A stretch of 64,000 nucleotides of DNA from Streptosporangium carneum (GCF_027922005.1 NZ_BSEV01000035.1:1-64000); one strand, 5' to 3'; counted from the stretch's first letter, positions 36,625 through 47,902 are shown. Numbers and translations: made by a program. The notes: generated from the sequence alone by a model not told the origin.

Positions 36625-37488
36625 GTGAGCGGCAAGGACCGCCAGAAGCAGCTGGCGCGCGAGCACTACGAGCGGCAGACCCAGCGGCGTATCGAGCGTG
36701 AGGCCAAGGCGAAGCGCAATGCGATCATCGGCACCAGTGTGGCCGTCGTGGTGGTCGTGGGCGGTGTGATCGCCGCGACGACCCTGCTCGGAGGCAACGA
36801 CCCGTCGTCGGCCACGGTCACGCCGACCGCCCAGGACGCGCAGGCCACCCCGTCTCAGACGAGCACCGAGGCCCAGCCGGCGGCCTTCGACCCGGCCGCC
36901 GGCACCTGCGGCTACGTCGCGGACGCCTCGGGTGGCCCGGCCAAGAACGTCGGCCTGCCTCCGGCCAAGGTCGACACCACGCCCAAGACGATGACGCTGA
37001 AGACCAACCAGGGCGACATCGTCATCGCCGTCTCGGCGGAGAAGACGCCCTGCACGGTCAACTCCTTCGCCTTCCTGGCCAAGAAGAAGTACTTCAACGG
37101 CTCCAAGTGTCACCGGCTCGGCTCCGACCAGTTCCCGATGCTGCAGTGCGGCGACCCGCTGGCCAAGGCCGACGGCAAGAGCCAGACCGACGGCCAGGGC
37201 GGCCCGGGGTACCGTTTCGTCAACGAGAACCTCAAGGACGCGAAGTACACCCGGGGCGTCGTGGCCATGGCCAACAGCGGCCCCGACACCAACGGCAGCC
37301 AGTTCTTCCTCGTGTACGGCGACGCCCAGCTCCCCCCGGACTACACCCCGTTCGGTACGGTCACCAAGGGGCTGGAGATCCTGGACAAGGTGAACAAGGG
37401 CGGCGTCATCACCCCGGGGCAGGACGGCACCGGAGCCCCGAAGGAAACCCTGGAAATCAAAGACGTGACAATATCCGGCAAGAGCTGA
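36625..37488 (+). CDS. ppiB: membrane-anchored cyclophilin-type peptidyl-prolyl isomerase (copy 2)
   Basis: A 287-residue paralogue of the gene at 30323. It has the same build: an N-terminal SGKDRQKQLAREHYERQ segment, a membrane helix (about 32-53), a Thr/Ala/Gln-rich stalk and a cyclophilin domain. Active-site landmarks are CHRL, LQCGDP, GPGYRFVNEN and NGSQFFLVYG. The position beside relA and the MBL-hisS unit matches the mycobacterial ppiB locus. The GTG start has GGAGG eight bases upstream. Confidence 0.94.
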   Translation: MSGKDRQKQLAREHYERQTQRRIEREAKAKRNAIIGTSVAVVVVVGGVIAATTLLGGNDPSSATVTPTAQDAQATPSQTSTEAQPAAFDPAAGTCGYVADASGGPAKNVGLPPAKVDTTPKTMTLKTNQGDIVIAVSAEKTPCTVNSFAFLAKKKYFNGSKCHRLGSDQFPMLQCGDPLAKADGKSQTDGQGGPGYRFVNENLKDAKYTRGVVAMANSGPDTNGSQFFLVYGDAQLPPDYTPFGTVTKGLEILDKVNKGGVITPGQDGTGAPKETLEIKDVTISGKS

Positions 37489-37547
37489 CGTAATACAACC
37501 AAGAGGCGGTTAGCCTCGAAAGGCTGATGAAAGTGCGGGAGGACACG

Positions 37548-38777
37548 GTGAGCACCGACCCGTGGGGCCGGGTAGACGACGACGGCACCGTCTACGTACG
37601 TACGGCTGAGGGAGAACGGGCCGTCGGGTCCTGGCAGGCCGGCGAACCGGAAGAGGCGCTTGCCTACTTCCATCGCAAGTTCGACGAGCTGGCCGGACAG
37701 GTCACGTTGCTGGAGCAGCGGGTCCGCGGCACCGATCTGCCGCCCGCCCAGGCAGAGGCGACCATCGTCAAGCTGCGCGAGGCGATCACCGACGCGCACG
37801 CGGTGGGCGACCTCGACGCGCTGCTGGGCCGGCTGAACGCCCTCGCGGAGCTGGTCGCCCAGCGCCGCGAGGAGGTCAAGGCCGCCCGCGACGTGGCCCG
37901 CGCCGAGGCCAAGGGCGTCAAGGAGCGGATCGTCGCGGAGGCCGAGCGCATCGCGGACGACACCACCCACTGGAAGACGGGCGGGGAGCGACTGCGCCAG
38001 CTCGTCGAGGAGTGGAAGGCCGCCGAGCGCATCGACCGGGTCACGGAGGCGGCGCTGTGGAAGCGCCTGTCCGCGGCCCGTACGGCTTTCGCCAAGCGCC
38101 GCAAGGCCTACTTCGCCGGGCTGGACGAGCAGCGAGAGGGGGTGCGCTCCTCCAAGGAGCGCATCGTCGTCGAGGCCGAGGCGCTGGCCTCCTCGACCGA
38201 CTGGGGCGCGACGGCGTCGGCCTACCGCGAGCTGATGCAGCAGTGGAAGTCGGCGGGCCGGGCGTCCCGTGAGGTCGAGGACGAGCTCTGGAGCCGCTTC
38301 AAGGGCGCCCAGGACCAGTTCTTCCAGGCCCGTTCGGCGGTCTTCGCCGAGCGCGACGCCTCACTCGCGGCCAACGCCGAGGTCAAGGAGCAGCTCCTGG
38401 CCGAAGCCGAGAAGATCGTCCCGGTCTCCGACGCCCGCTCCGCCAGGACCGCGCTGCGCGGCATCCTGGAGCGGTGGGAGGCCGCCGGTCCGGTCCCGCG
38501 CGAGCAGCGTGACCGGCTCGAGGGCGGGCTTCGCAAGATCGACGACGCGGTCCGCAAGGCCGAGGAGGCGGAGTGGAAGCGCTCCAACCCCGAGGCACGC
38601 GCCCGCGCCCAGAACACGGTCGACCAGCTCCGCAAGTCGATCGAGCAGCTGGAGACCCGCCTCGCCAAGGCCCGGTCCGCGGGTAAGGACAAGGACGCCA
38701 AGGACGCGGAGGAGGCTCTGACCGCCCGCCGTTCCTGGCTCGAGGAGGCCGAGCGCACGCTCGCCGAGTTCTCCTGA
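37548..38777 (+). CDS. DUF349 coiled-coil protein
   Basis: A 409-residue, strongly helical and charged protein with three to four DUF349-like repeats. Each has a KERIVAEAE-type helix and a LVEEWKAAERIDRVTEAALWKRL-type helix, at about 125-190, 200-265, 280-340 and a partial repeat to the end. Function is unknown; the extended helical bundle suggests a scaffold or RNA-associated role. The GTG at 37548 has GGAGG five bases upstream, which I prefer to the ATG at 37527. It is 60 nt after ppiB and likely co-transcribed. Confidence 0.88.
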   Translation: MSTDPWGRVDDDGTVYVRTAEGERAVGSWQAGEPEEALAYFHRKFDELAGQVTLLEQRVRGTDLPPAQAEATIVKLREAITDAHAVGDLDALLGRLNALAELVAQRREEVKAARDVARAEAKGVKERIVAEAERIADDTTHWKTGGERLRQLVEEWKAAERIDRVTEAALWKRLSAARTAFAKRRKAYFAGLDEQREGVRSSKERIVVEAEALASSTDWGATASAYRELMQQWKSAGRASREVEDELWSRFKGAQDQFFQARSAVFAERDASLAANAEVKEQLLAEAEKIVPVSDARSARTALRGILERWEAAGPVPREQRDRLEGGLRKIDDAVRKAEEAEWKRSNPEARARAQNTVDQLRKSIEQLETRLAKARSAGKDKDAKDAEEALTARRSWLEEAERTLAEFS

Positions 38778-38790
38778 CCCACCGGTCGTG

Positions 38791-38829
38791 AAAAAAAGGG
38801 GGGCGCGCCCGTACGGGCGCGCCCCCTTT
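38791..38829. terminator. bidirectional terminator between DUF349 gene and relA
   Basis: Arms of 12 bp (38799-38810 and 38815-38826) around GTAC. On the minus strand it is followed by CTTTTTTT, an ideal intrinsic terminator for the RelA/SpoT gene; on the plus strand by TTT, for the DUF349 gene. Confidence 0.95.
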
Positions 38830-38880
38830 CACGCTCTCCGCCGCGGGCCCGCTCCCCGGTCGGGAACGGGCCCTGCGGGG

Positions 38881-41238
38881 TCAGGAGCCCGCGCCGCTGA
38901 CCCGGTAGACGTCGTAGACGCCCTGGACGTTGCGGACGGCCTTCAGGACGTGGCCCAGATGCTTGGGGTCGCCCATCTCGAAGGTGAACTTGCTGATCGC
39001 CACCCGGTCCCTGGACGTCGTCACCGACGCGGACAGGATGTTGACGTGCTGGTCGGACAGGGTCCTGGTCACGTCGGACAGCAGACGTGGCCGGTCGAGC
39101 GCCTCGACCTGGAGCGCGACCAGGAACACCGAGTCCTCCGCCGCCGACCAGGCGACCTCGACCAGGCGGTCGGGCTCGGACCTCAGCTGCTCGATGTTGG
39201 GACAGTTGGTGCGGTGCACCGAGACCCCGTGACCACGGGTGACGAAGCCGATGATCTCGTCACCGGGCACGGGGGTGCAGCAGCGCGACAGCCGCACCCA
39301 GACGTCCGAGTCGCCGGCCACCACCACGCCCGCGCCGCCGCTGCCCCGGGGGCGCCCCCGCAGCTTCGTCGGCACGGAGGCCTCGGCGATGTCCTCCTCC
39401 GCGCCCTCCACTCCCCCGATGGAGTGCACCAGCTTCTGCACGACCGCCTGGGCGGCTATGTGGCCCTCTCCGACGGCCGCGTAGAGCGCCGAGACATCGG
39501 GGTAGCGCAGGTCCCTGGCGAGCGCCAGAAGGGACTCTCCGGACATCAGGCGCTGCAGGGGGAGGCCCTGCTTGCGCATCGCCCTGCCGATGGCCTCCTT
39601 GCCCGCCTCGATCGCGGTCTCGCGGCGCTCCTTGGAGAACCACTGCCGGATCTTGTTGCGGGCCCGGCCCGACTTGACGAACTTCAGCCAGTCGCGCGAA
39701 GGGCCCGCGTCCGGCGACTTGGAGGTGAAGATCTCCACGGTGTCGCCGTTGCCGAGGCGCGACTCCAGCGGCACCAGGCGGCCGTTGACCCTGGCGCCGA
39801 TGCAGCGGTGGCCGACCTCGGTGTGCACGGCGTAGGCGAAGTCGACGGACGTCGCCCCCTCGGGGAGGGCGATCACCTGCCCCCTGGGCGTGAAGACGTA
39901 CACCTCGGAGACCGACAGGTCGAACCTCAGCGACTCCAGGAACTCTCCCGGGTCCGCGGTCTCCTTCTGCCAGTCGAGGAGCTGGCGGAGCCAGGCCATG
40001 TCGCTGGCCGGCTTCAGCTTCGCCCCGGGAGGCCCCGAGGTGGTCATGTCCTCCTTGTACTTCCAGTGCGCCGCCACGCCGTACTCGGCCCTGTGGTGCA
40101 TGCCGTGGGTGCGGATCTGCAGCTCGACGGGCTTGCCCTCGGGCCCGATGACCGTGGTGTGCAGCGACTGGTACATGTTGAACTTGGGCATCGCGATGTA
40201 GTCCTTGAACCGGCCCGGCACCGGGTTCCATCGCGCGTGAATCGTTCCCAGGGCGGCGTAGCAGTCACGGACCGTGTCGACCAGCACCCGGATGCCGACC
40301 AGGTCGTAGATGTCGTCGAAGGCGACGTCCCTGGCGATCATCTTCTGGTAGACCGAGTAGTAGTGCTTGGGGCGTCCCTTGACCACCGCGCGGATCTTGG
40401 CCTCGCGCAGGTCCCCTGAGACCTTCTCGATGACCTCCTGCAGGAACAGGTCCCTGCGCGGGGCCCGCTCGGACACCATGCGGGCGATCTCGTCGTATCG
40501 CTTGGGGTAGAGCATGGCGAACGCGAGGTCCTCGAGCTCCCACTTGATGGTGTTCATGCCGAGGCGGTGGGCGAGCGGCGCGAAGATCTCCAGCGTCTCA
40601 CGGGACTTCTGCTGCCGCTTGTGCTCGGGCAGGTAGCGCATGGTGCGCATGTTGTGCAGGCGGTCGGCGAGCTTGATCACCAGCACCCTGATGTCGCGGG
40701 ACATCGCCACGACCATCTTGCGCACGGTCTCGGCCTGCGCGGCGTCGCCGAACTTGACCTTGTCGAGCTTGGTGACGCCGTCGACCAGCAGCGCGATGTT
40801 GTCGCCGAAGTCCGAGCGCAGCTCGTCGAGGCCGTAGGCGGTGTCCTCGACGGTGTCGTGCAGCAGCGCGGCGCACAGCGTCTCGTCGTCGGTGCCCAGC
40901 TCCGCGAGGATCGTCGCGACGGCCAGCGGATGGGTGATGTACGGGTCTCCGCTTTTGCGCTTCTGATCACGGTGATGGTATGCGGCCACGTCGTAGGCAC
41001 GCTCGATGAGCCGCAGGTCTGCTTTCGGATGGGTCGCGCGGACCGTCCGGAACAGCGGCTCCAGCACCGGGTTCATGGCGCCACCCCATTGCCCCCCAAA
41101 GCGTGCGAGCCTGCGCCTTACCGCAGGCCTCTCTTCGGTGGCTCCGGACATGGCGGAACCGGCATCGCCTGCCGGGACGGCCGTCGCGGGACCGCCACCG
41201 TCGGCGGTCACGTCGGGGACGACCACATCACGGGGCAC
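38881..41238 (-). CDS. relA: bifunctional (p)ppGpp synthetase/hydrolase
   Basis: A 785-residue Rel enzyme controlling the stringent response. An N-terminal extension of about 60 residues precedes the hydrolase domain, which has the complete HD motif (HTHRD-type opening YHHRDQ and LHDTVED). The synthetase domain has [19 protein letters not shown], the RFKD motif typical of bifunctional enzymes, and [14 protein letters not shown] and C-terminal ACT domains follow ([10 protein letters not shown]). The GTG start has GAGGAG five bases upstream. Both catalytic halves look intact. Confidence 0.97.
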   Translation of the reverse strand: MPRDVVVPDVTADGGGPATAVPAGDAGSAMSGATEERPAVRRRLARFGGQWGGAMNPVLEPLFRTVRATHPKADLRLIERAYDVAAYHHRDQKRKSGDPYITHPLAVATILAELGTDDETLCAALLHDTVEDTAYGLDELRSDFGDNIALLVDGVTKLDKVKFGDAAQAETVRKMVVAMSRDIRVLVIKLADRLHNMRTMRYLPEHKRQQKSRETLEIFAPLAHRLGMNTIKWELEDLAFAMLYPKRYDEIARMVSERAPRRDLFLQEVIEKVSGDLREAKIRAVVKGRPKHYYSVYQKMIARDVAFDDIYDLVGIRVLVDTVRDCYAALGTIHARWNPVPGRFKDYIAMPKFNMYQSLHTTVIGPEGKPVELQIRTHGMHHRAEYGVAAHWKYKEDMTTSGPPGAKLKPASDMAWLRQLLDWQKETADPGEFLESLRFDLSVSEVYVFTPRGQVIALPEGATSVDFAYAVHTEVGHRCIGARVNGRLVPLESRLGNGDTVEIFTSKSPDAGPSRDWLKFVKSGRARNKIRQWFSKERRETAIEAGKEAIGRAMRKQGLPLQRLMSGESLLALARDLRYPDVSALYAAVGEGHIAAQAVVQKLVHSIGGVEGAEEDIAEASVPTKLRGRPRGSGGAGVVVAGDSDVWVRLSRCCTPVPGDEIIGFVTRGHGVSVHRTNCPNIEQLRSEPDRLVEVAWSAAEDSVFLVALQVEALDRPRLLSDVTRTLSDQHVNILSASVTTSRDRVAISKFTFEMGDPKHLGHVLKAVRNVQGVYDVYRVSGAGS

Positions 41239-41315
41239 ACAGACTCCTCACGTTCGAGTCCAGATCCCCTTAGTGTATCCAGACCGGTTCAGATGCCTTC
41301 CCCGGCGGGGTGGGA

Positions 41316-41834
41316 TCAGACAATCACGAGGGAGTGCACCTCGACGCCGTCCAGCCGCTCCCGACCGTTGAGGAAGGCCAGTTCCATGAGCACGGCGATG
41401 GCGACGACGTCGGCGCCCGCCCTGCGGACCAGCTCCACCGCCGCACGCGCCGTACCTCCGGTGGCGAGCACGTCGTCGACGATCAGGACGCGTTCCCCGG
41501 GGGCGAAGGCGTCTCGATGGACCTCGATGATGGCGGAGCCGTACTCCAGATCGTAGGACGCCTCAAGCGTTTCTGCGGGCAGTTTGCCTTTCTTGCGTAC
41601 CGGAACGAAGCCTGCGCCCGCCCTGTAGGCCGCGGGGGCGGCCAGGATGAACCCTCTGGCCTCGATCCCGACGATCTTGTCGACCTGGTGGAGCCCGGCG
41701 AGCTCGTCGATCACGGCGGACAGGGCCTCGGGGTCGGCCAGAAGCGGGGTGATGTCCTTGAAGAGCACTCCGGGCTGGGGGTAGTCGGGCACGTCGCGGA
41801 TCCGGTCCAGGATCAGCCTGCTCAGGTCACTCAT
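41316..41834 (-). CDS. apt: adenine phosphoribosyltransferase
   Basis: A 172-residue purine salvage enzyme that makes AMP from adenine and PRPP. The signature VLIVDDVLATGGTARAAVELV is the PRPP site. VRKKGKLP is the flexible loop, and GIEARGFILAAPAAY binds adenine. The ATG at 41834 has GGGA seven bases upstream. It lies after the secF terminator and upstream of relA, the same order as in mycobacteria. Confidence 0.96.
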   Translation of the reverse strand: MSDLSRLILDRIRDVPDYPQPGVLFKDITPLLADPEALSAVIDELAGLHQVDKIVGIEARGFILAAPAAYRAGAGFVPVRKKGKLPAETLEASYDLEYGSAIIEVHRDAFAPGERVLIVDDVLATGGTARAAVELVRRAGADVVAIAVLMELAFLNGRERLDGVEVHSLVIV

Positions 41835-41853
41835 CGTCACTTCCCTCAAGGAA

Positions 41854-41886
41854 AAGCCTCCGTCCCCGGTGAGGGGACGGAGGCTT
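41854..41886 (-). terminator. terminator of secD-secF
   Basis: Arms of 14 bp (41854-41867 and 41873-41886) with a 5-nt loop, followed on the minus strand by TTTT. It lies between secF and apt and may reduce read-through into apt-relA. Confidence 0.88.
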
Positions 41887-41897
41887 GGTTCTGCGGC

Positions 41898-42944
41898 TTA
41901 CTTCTTCTTGCGCTTCTCCACGTCAGGCGCGGAGCCGTTCGAGGCGCCCGCCGGAACCGGTTGCCTGGCGGCCTTGGTCCCGACGACCTTGCCGCCGCTC
42001 TGGGCGGCGAGTCTGCGGGCGATCGCCTGGTAGCGCGGTTCGCGCTCCTTCAGCGTGACCAGCATCGGCGTGGCCACGCACAGCGAGGAGTAGGTACCGA
42101 CGATCATGCCGACGAACAGCGCCAGCGACAGGTCCTTCAGCGTGCCCGCGCCGAACAGCGTGGTGCCGATGAACAGGATCGCGGCCACCGGCAGGATCGC
42201 CACCAGGGTGGTGTTCAGCGACCGGATCAGCGTGTGGTTCAGGGCGTTGTTCGCGGCCTGGGTGTAGGTCATCTTGGAGGTCGTGCCGAGCTTGGCGGTG
42301 ACCTCCTTGATCATGTCGAACACCACGACCGCGTCGTACAGCGAGTATCCGAGGATCGTCAGGAAGCCCAGCAGGGTCGCCGGGGTGACCTCGAACTGGG
42401 ACCACGCGTAGACGCCCGCGGTGATCACCAGGTCGTGGAAGAGCGCCACCACGGCCGCCAGCGCCATCTTCCACTCGAAGGCGACCGTGAGGTACAGGAT
42501 GATGGCCAGCATGAACACGATCAGGCCGGTGACCGCCTTGTCGGCCACCTGACCGCCCCAGGAGGCGCCGATCACCTGGAGGTTGACCTGGTTCTGCGGC
42601 AGGCTGTACTTCTGGGCGACGGCCTTCTGGACGTTCGTCACCGCCTCCGGCGAGAGGCTCTCGGTGGTAACCCGCCAGCCGTTGTTCGTCGTCTGCACGA
42701 TGACCTGGTGGGCGCCCGCGTCGTTGAAGGTGCCGCGGACGTTCTCGATCTGCGCCGCCGGCGCCTTGAAGGAGAACACCGAGCCGCCCTTGAACTCCAC
42801 GCCCAGGTTGAGGCCGCCGTTGAGGACCAGACCGGCGATGGACACCAGAAGCAGCACGGCGGACAGGCTGTACCAGAGCTTCCTGCGCCCGACGAAGTCG
42901 ACGTCGACCTCGCCGCGGTACAAACGGCGTGCGATGCCGGACAT
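41898..42944 (-). CDS. secF: protein translocase subunit SecF
   Basis: A 348-residue integral membrane part of the SecDF complex that pulls exported proteins across the membrane using the proton gradient. The first helix (about 22-42) is followed by the periplasmic domain starting NLGVEFKGGSVFSF. Five further helices follow, with TILGYSLYDAVVVFDMIKE carrying the conserved Asp-rich D5-type motif. The Lys-rich tail (DVEKRKKK) is cytoplasmic. It shares one base with secD. Confidence 0.97.
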   Translation of the reverse strand: MSGIARRLYRGEVDVDFVGRRKLWYSLSAVLLLVSIAGLVLNGGLNLGVEFKGGSVFSFKAPAAQIENVRGTFNDAGAHQVIVQTTNNGWRVTTESLSPEAVTNVQKAVAQKYSLPQNQVNLQVIGASWGGQVADKAVTGLIVFMLAIILYLTVAFEWKMALAAVVALFHDLVITAGVYAWSQFEVTPATLLGFLTILGYSLYDAVVVFDMIKEVTAKLGTTSKMTYTQAANNALNHTLIRSLNTTLVAILPVAAILFIGTTLFGAGTLKDLSLALFVGMIVGTYSSLCVATPMLVTLKEREPRYQAIARRLAAQSGGKVVGTKAARQPVPAGASNGSAPDVEKRKKK

Positions 42945-44797
42945 CAGGCCTCCTGCGGGACGGTCTTGGAGCCGGCTGGGACCGTGCTGCTCATCCGCTC
43001 GGCGTCGAGGCCGGAGAGCTTGTGGCCCTTGGCGAAGAACTTCCGCTTGGCCAGCAGCGCGACGAACGGCTTGGTGAACAGGAACACCACGGCGATGTCG
43101 ATGAGCGTGGTCAGGCCCATCGCGAAGGCGAACCCGGCCACACCGCCGACGGCCAGGAAGAACAGCACGATCGCGGCGATGAACATGACCGCGTCGGCGA
43201 TCAGGATCGTCCGGCGGGCACGGGTCCAGGCGACCTCGACGGCCGTCCGCAGCGAGCGGCGGCCCTCCTTCATCTCGTCACGTATGCGTTCGAAGTAGAC
43301 GATGAAGGAGTCGGCGGTGATGCCGATCGAGACGATGAGGCCGATGATGTGCGGCAGCGACAGGCGGAAGCCCGCGAGCGCGCCGAGGAGCACCACCGCC
43401 TGGTAGGTCAGGATCGACGCGACCAGGAGGCTCAGCACCGAGACGGCGCCCAGGCCCCGGTAGTACAGCATCGAGTAGATGACCACCAGGGCCAGGCCGA
43501 TGCCACCGGCGATCATGCCGCCGCGCAGCTGGTCGGCGCCCAGGGTCGAGGAGACCTCGTCGATCGAGCTCTTCTCGAACTTCAGCGGGAGCGCGCCGAA
43601 CTTGAGCTGGCTGGCCAGCTCGTTGGCCGTCACCTGGTTGAAGTTGCCGGAGATCTGCGCCCTGCCGCCGGTGATGGGCTCCTGGATGACCGGCGCTGAG
43701 ATCACCACGCCGTCGAGGACCATGGCGACCTGGTTGCGCGGCGGCTGCGAGTTGAAGGCGGTGGTGGTGACCTTGGACCACTGGTCGGGGCCCTGACCCT
43801 TGAAGGAGAGCTGGACGAGCCACTCACCGGTGGTCTGGTCGACGCCGGCGGTGGCCGAGGCGATCGAGCTGCCGATCACGGCCGCCTTGTCGAGGACGTA
43901 CTTGGCGCTGCCGTCCTGACTGCAGCCCGCGAACTGCTTGTTGGGGTCGTCCTGCGCGCCCTGGCCCTTGTCCTTGGAGCAGTCGAGCGCCTCGAACTGC
44001 TTGAGCACCGCCGGGTCGATGCCGGTCGGGTCGACGTTCGCCATCGGGTCGTCGGCCGGGGCCGTCGGCGGGACCGTGGGGACGGCGCTCTGGCTCGGCT
44101 GCGCCGAAGGAGACGCGCTCTTGCCCGGCTTCGCCCCGCTGTCGGACTTGGCGGGCTTGTCGGAGGCCGCGGTCGTGGGGGTGGCGGCCGGGCTGGGGTT
44201 GGTGAGCGCCGCCGACAGGGCCCGGCCCGCGGGTGAGGCGCTCGGGCTCGCCGCCGCGGTCGCGGTCGGCGCGGGGGTCTTGGCGCCCTCGGCCGCGGGC
44301 GAGGCGGAGGGGGACGGCGTCCTGGCCCCCTTCTTGCCCGGGGAGGAGGGAGAGGCAGAGGGAGAGGTTGACGGTGACGGCGCCTGGGTGGGCATCTGCC
44401 CTGGAGGCTCAGGCGCCCCGGCCGCGACCGCCATCACCTGGCGGAAGCGCAGCTCCGCGGTGGTGCCGACCAGCTTGACGACTTCCTCCTGGCCAACTCC
44501 GGGGACGGAGATGACGATGTTGTCACCGGACTTGGCGACCTCGGCGTCGGAGATGCCGCTGCCGTTCACCCGGTTCCGGATGATGCCGACGGCGAGATCC
44601 AGGCTCTCCTCTGTGGGAGCGGTGCCGTTCGGGGGGACGGCCTGCAGCGTCACTGTCGTGCCGCCGGCGAGGTCGAGGCCATACTCGGGGGTGAACGCCC
44701 TGTTGAGGGCCATCACCCCGCCCATGGCGAGAATGATCGCCAGAAGCAGGAGGAGCACGCGCCCCGGTCTGCTCTGGCCGCTGGTCGGTCGGGCCAC
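42944..44797 (-). CDS. secD: protein translocase subunit SecD
   Basis: A 617-residue partner of SecF. It has one N-terminal helix (about 13-31) and the P1 head entry YGLDLAGGTTVTL. An unusually long low-complexity insert (about residues 127-250) is rich in Ser, Ala, Pro, Thr and Lys. The rest of the periplasmic domain follows, then five C-terminal helices with LLGALAGFRLSLPHIIGLIVSIGITADSF. The family core is intact on both sides of the insert. It is 47 nt downstream of yajC in the conserved yajC-secD-secF unit. Confidence 0.97.
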   Translation of the reverse strand: MARPTSGQSRPGRVLLLLLAIILAMGGVMALNRAFTPEYGLDLAGGTTVTLQAVPPNGTAPTEESLDLAVGIIRNRVNGSGISDAEVAKSGDNIVISVPGVGQEEVVKLVGTTAELRFRQVMAVAAGAPEPPGQMPTQAPSPSTSPSASPSSPGKKGARTPSPSASPAAEGAKTPAPTATAAASPSASPAGRALSAALTNPSPAATPTTAASDKPAKSDSGAKPGKSASPSAQPSQSAVPTVPPTAPADDPMANVDPTGIDPAVLKQFEALDCSKDKGQGAQDDPNKQFAGCSQDGSAKYVLDKAAVIGSSIASATAGVDQTTGEWLVQLSFKGQGPDQWSKVTTTAFNSQPPRNQVAMVLDGVVISAPVIQEPITGGRAQISGNFNQVTANELASQLKFGALPLKFEKSSIDEVSSTLGADQLRGGMIAGGIGLALVVIYSMLYYRGLGAVSVLSLLVASILTYQAVVLLGALAGFRLSLPHIIGLIVSIGITADSFIVYFERIRDEMKEGRRSLRTAVEVAWTRARRTILIADAVMFIAAIVLFFLAVGGVAGFAFAMGLTTLIDIAVVFLFTKPFVALLAKRKFFAKGHKLSGLDAERMSSTVPAGSKTVPQEA

Positions 44798-44844
44798 TGG
44801 TCGTCAGTTCTTTCGGCTATAGGGATTGTTGGCGAACCTACTCA

Positions 44845-45216
44845 TCACTTCTTGGTCGTCGAGTCCTGGTCGTCACCATGCGGCTCCACGGCCTCCACCG
44901 CATTGTCTCCGACCGTGTCGACCTTCTTGACGTCATCGTCGTCAGCGTCGTCAACCGGAGTCAGCACACGGCCGATGGCGGCCTTGACCCATCGGGTCTC
45001 GACGCCGGGGGCGATCTCGAGGATCACGTCGTCGGCGTCGATCGCGACCACCGTCGCGAAAAGCCCTGTGGTGGTCATGATGCGGGTCCCCGGGGTGAGG
45101 GAGTTCTGCATCTGGGCCTGCTCCTGCTGCCGCTTTCGCTGCGGCCTGATGAGCAGGAAGTAGAACACCACGACCATCAGAGCGATCATGATAAGGCTGG
45201 AATAATTGCCGCCCAT
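44845..45216 (-). CDS. yajC: preprotein translocase subunit YajC
   Basis: A 123-residue SecDF partner. One N-terminal helix (LIMIALMVVVFYFLLI, about residues 8-23) is followed by the cytoplasmic RPQRKRQQEQAQMQNSL and a beta-rich region with GTRIMTTTGLFATVV. The C-terminus is acidic (DDADDDDVKK). The ATG at 45216 has GGAG seven bases upstream; an upstream in-frame ATG at 45285 has no site. The 224-nt gap before it likely holds the promoter for the sec genes. Confidence 0.95.
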   Translation of the reverse strand: MGGNYSSLIMIALMVVVFYFLLIRPQRKRQQEQAQMQNSLTPGTRIMTTTGLFATVVAIDADDVILEIAPGVETRWVKAAIGRVLTPVDDADDDDVKKVDTVGDNAVEAVEPHGDDQDSTTKK

Positions 45217-45440
45217 GGGGCCGCTCCTTTGCTTAAGGATGACCGGCCGGGGCCGGACGTCATATGAGGCCACGCCGCTCAGCACGTCAGCCTACACAGC
45301 CAGCCAAGCCACGGAGTTTAGGCGAGCTGTTAGGAGCGCGGCAACGAGGTCACGATCTGGCGCGCGGGGAAGTTCCCATTTCGATACCGTTGTCACCGAT
45401 TCGTGATCAACCTCGCACGGTTTCTCACCGTAACTCAACG

Positions 45441-46499
<1,059 letters not shown>

Positions 46500-46647
46500 G
46501 CCGGTCCACCTTCGCTCATTCGGGCGCCCGTCCCGCCGTTCTCGCCGCCCCGCTCCCTGATCCGTGCGTCCGTCACGGAGTCACCGGGCCGGAGGGCGGC
46601 GGGAAACCTCGGGCGCGTGCTCCGTCTCCTCATCGCGCGCTCCCCCG

Positions 46648-47268
46648 TCACCTGACGCTCAGCGCGCGCAGCGCGGCCTTGAGCAGCACCGCCACCTGCG
46701 GAGCGCGGCCCTGGGCGATCTCGGCGTCCGCCTGCGGGGCGACCGAGGCCACCGCCTCGTCGGCGTCCCTGACCGAGTAACCCAGGCCCACCAGGCCGGA
46801 GTGCACCTGGTCGCGCCACGGGGAGACGACCGCACCACCGTCGAGCGCGGCGTTGACGGCCTCCTCAGGCGTGCCGAGCCTGTCCTTGAGGTCGACGATG
46901 ATCCGCTGCGCCCCCTTGGGCCCCACCCCGGGGACCCTGGTCAAGGCCTTGACGTCGGCACTGGCCACGGCCATCCGCAGGCCGTTCGGCGTGTGGACGG
47001 CGAGCATGGCGAGGGCGACCTTCGGACCGACCCCGTTCGCCGTCTGCAGCATCTCGAAGACCGCGCGCTCGTCGTCGCTAGCGAAGCCGAACAGCGTCAG
47101 CGAGTCTTCGCGGACCACGAGAGAAGTGGCCAGCCTGGCCTCCTCCCCCACCCGCAGCGCCGCCAGCGTGCCCGGCGTGCAGTGGACCAGCACACCGATC
47201 CCGCCGACCTCGACCACCGCTCCGTCGGGCGCGATCGCGGCCACCCGTCCCCGCACCGAGGCGATCAC
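46648..47268 (-). CDS. ruvA: Holliday junction DNA helicase subunit RuvA
   Basis: A 206-residue protein that binds four-way junctions. Domain I is the OB fold ([25 protein letters not shown]), domain II has two helix-hairpin-helix motifs ([12 protein letters not shown] and [13 protein letters not shown]), and domain III is the mobile C-terminal part that contacts RuvB ([18 protein letters not shown]). The GTG start overlaps the ruvC stop by 4 nt. Confidence 0.97.
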   Translation of the reverse strand: MIASVRGRVAAIAPDGAVVEVGGIGVLVHCTPGTLAALRVGEEARLATSLVVREDSLTLFGFASDDERAVFEMLQTANGVGPKVALAMLAVHTPNGLRMAVASADVKALTRVPGVGPKGAQRIIVDLKDRLGTPEEAVNAALDGGAVVSPWRDQVHSGLVGLGYSVRDADEAVASVAPQADAEIAQGRAPQVAVLLKAALRALSVR

Positions 47269-47870
47269 TTCGTGGTTCCTCTCGAGTATCCGGCCGCCCT
47301 GCCCCGGCCGCGGAAGTAGGCGGCGGCGCTGGTCGCGGGGCCGGAGTTGGCTCTGGCGACCGCCTCGGCCAGCCGGTTGTGCGCGCCGCCCCGCCACACG
47401 TGGCAGATCGCGAGCGCGAGCGCGTCGGCGGCGTCGGCGGGCTTGGGCATCTCCTCAAGGCGCAGCAGCCTGGTCACCATGGTCCCCACCTGCCGTTTGT
47501 CGGCGGTGCCGCTGCCGGTGATGGCGGCCTTGACCTCGGACGGCGTGTGCAGCGCCACCGGCAGCCCTCTGCGCGAGGCGCACAGGATCGCGACGGCGGA
47601 GGCCTGCGCGGTGCCCATGACGGTCCTGAGGTTGTTCTGGGCGAAGACGCGCTCGACGGCGACGGCGTCCGGTCTGACCTCGTCGAGCCAGCTCTCGATG
47701 CCCGCCTCGATCGCCACCAGCCTGGCGCCGATCTCCTCGTCGGCCGCGGTGCGCACGACGCCGACCTTGACCAGGTTCAGCGGCGCTCCGGGGCGTCCCT
47801 CGACCGCGCCGAGCCCGCACCTGGTCAGTCCCGGGTCGACCCCCATCACCCGCAGCTCGGGCAACCGCAC
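47265..47870 (-). CDS. ruvC: Holliday junction endonuclease RuvC
   Basis: A 201-residue resolvase. The four acidic catalytic residues lie in [22 protein letters not shown] and the C-terminal [10 protein letters not shown] region. I chose the second GTG (47870): GGAGG is seven bases upstream. The GTG at 47876 would leave only one base between them. It heads the ruvC-ruvA-ruvB unit, and a LexA box lies 19 nt upstream. Confidence 0.96.
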   Translation of the reverse strand: MRLPELRVMGVDPGLTRCGLGAVEGRPGAPLNLVKVGVVRTAADEEIGARLVAIEAGIESWLDEVRPDAVAVERVFAQNNLRTVMGTAQASAVAILCASRRGLPVALHTPSEVKAAITGSGTADKRQVGTMVTRLLRLEEMPKPADAADALALAICHVWRGGAHNRLAEAVARANSGPATSAAAYFRGRGRAAGYSRGTTK

Positions 47871-47888
47871 CGACACGCCTCCGCTCGC

Positions 47889-47902
47889 CGAACATCTGTT
47901 CG
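47889..47902 (-). promoter_or_regulatory. LexA (SOS) box upstream of ruvC
   Basis: CGAAC-ATCT-GTTCG (47889-47902) is a perfect match to the actinobacterial and Gram-positive SOS box (CGAAC-N4-GTTCG). The dyad extends by one base on each side. It lies 19 nt upstream of the ruvC start, where LexA would block transcription. The box is seen; control by LexA is inferred from the known consensus. Confidence 0.9.
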
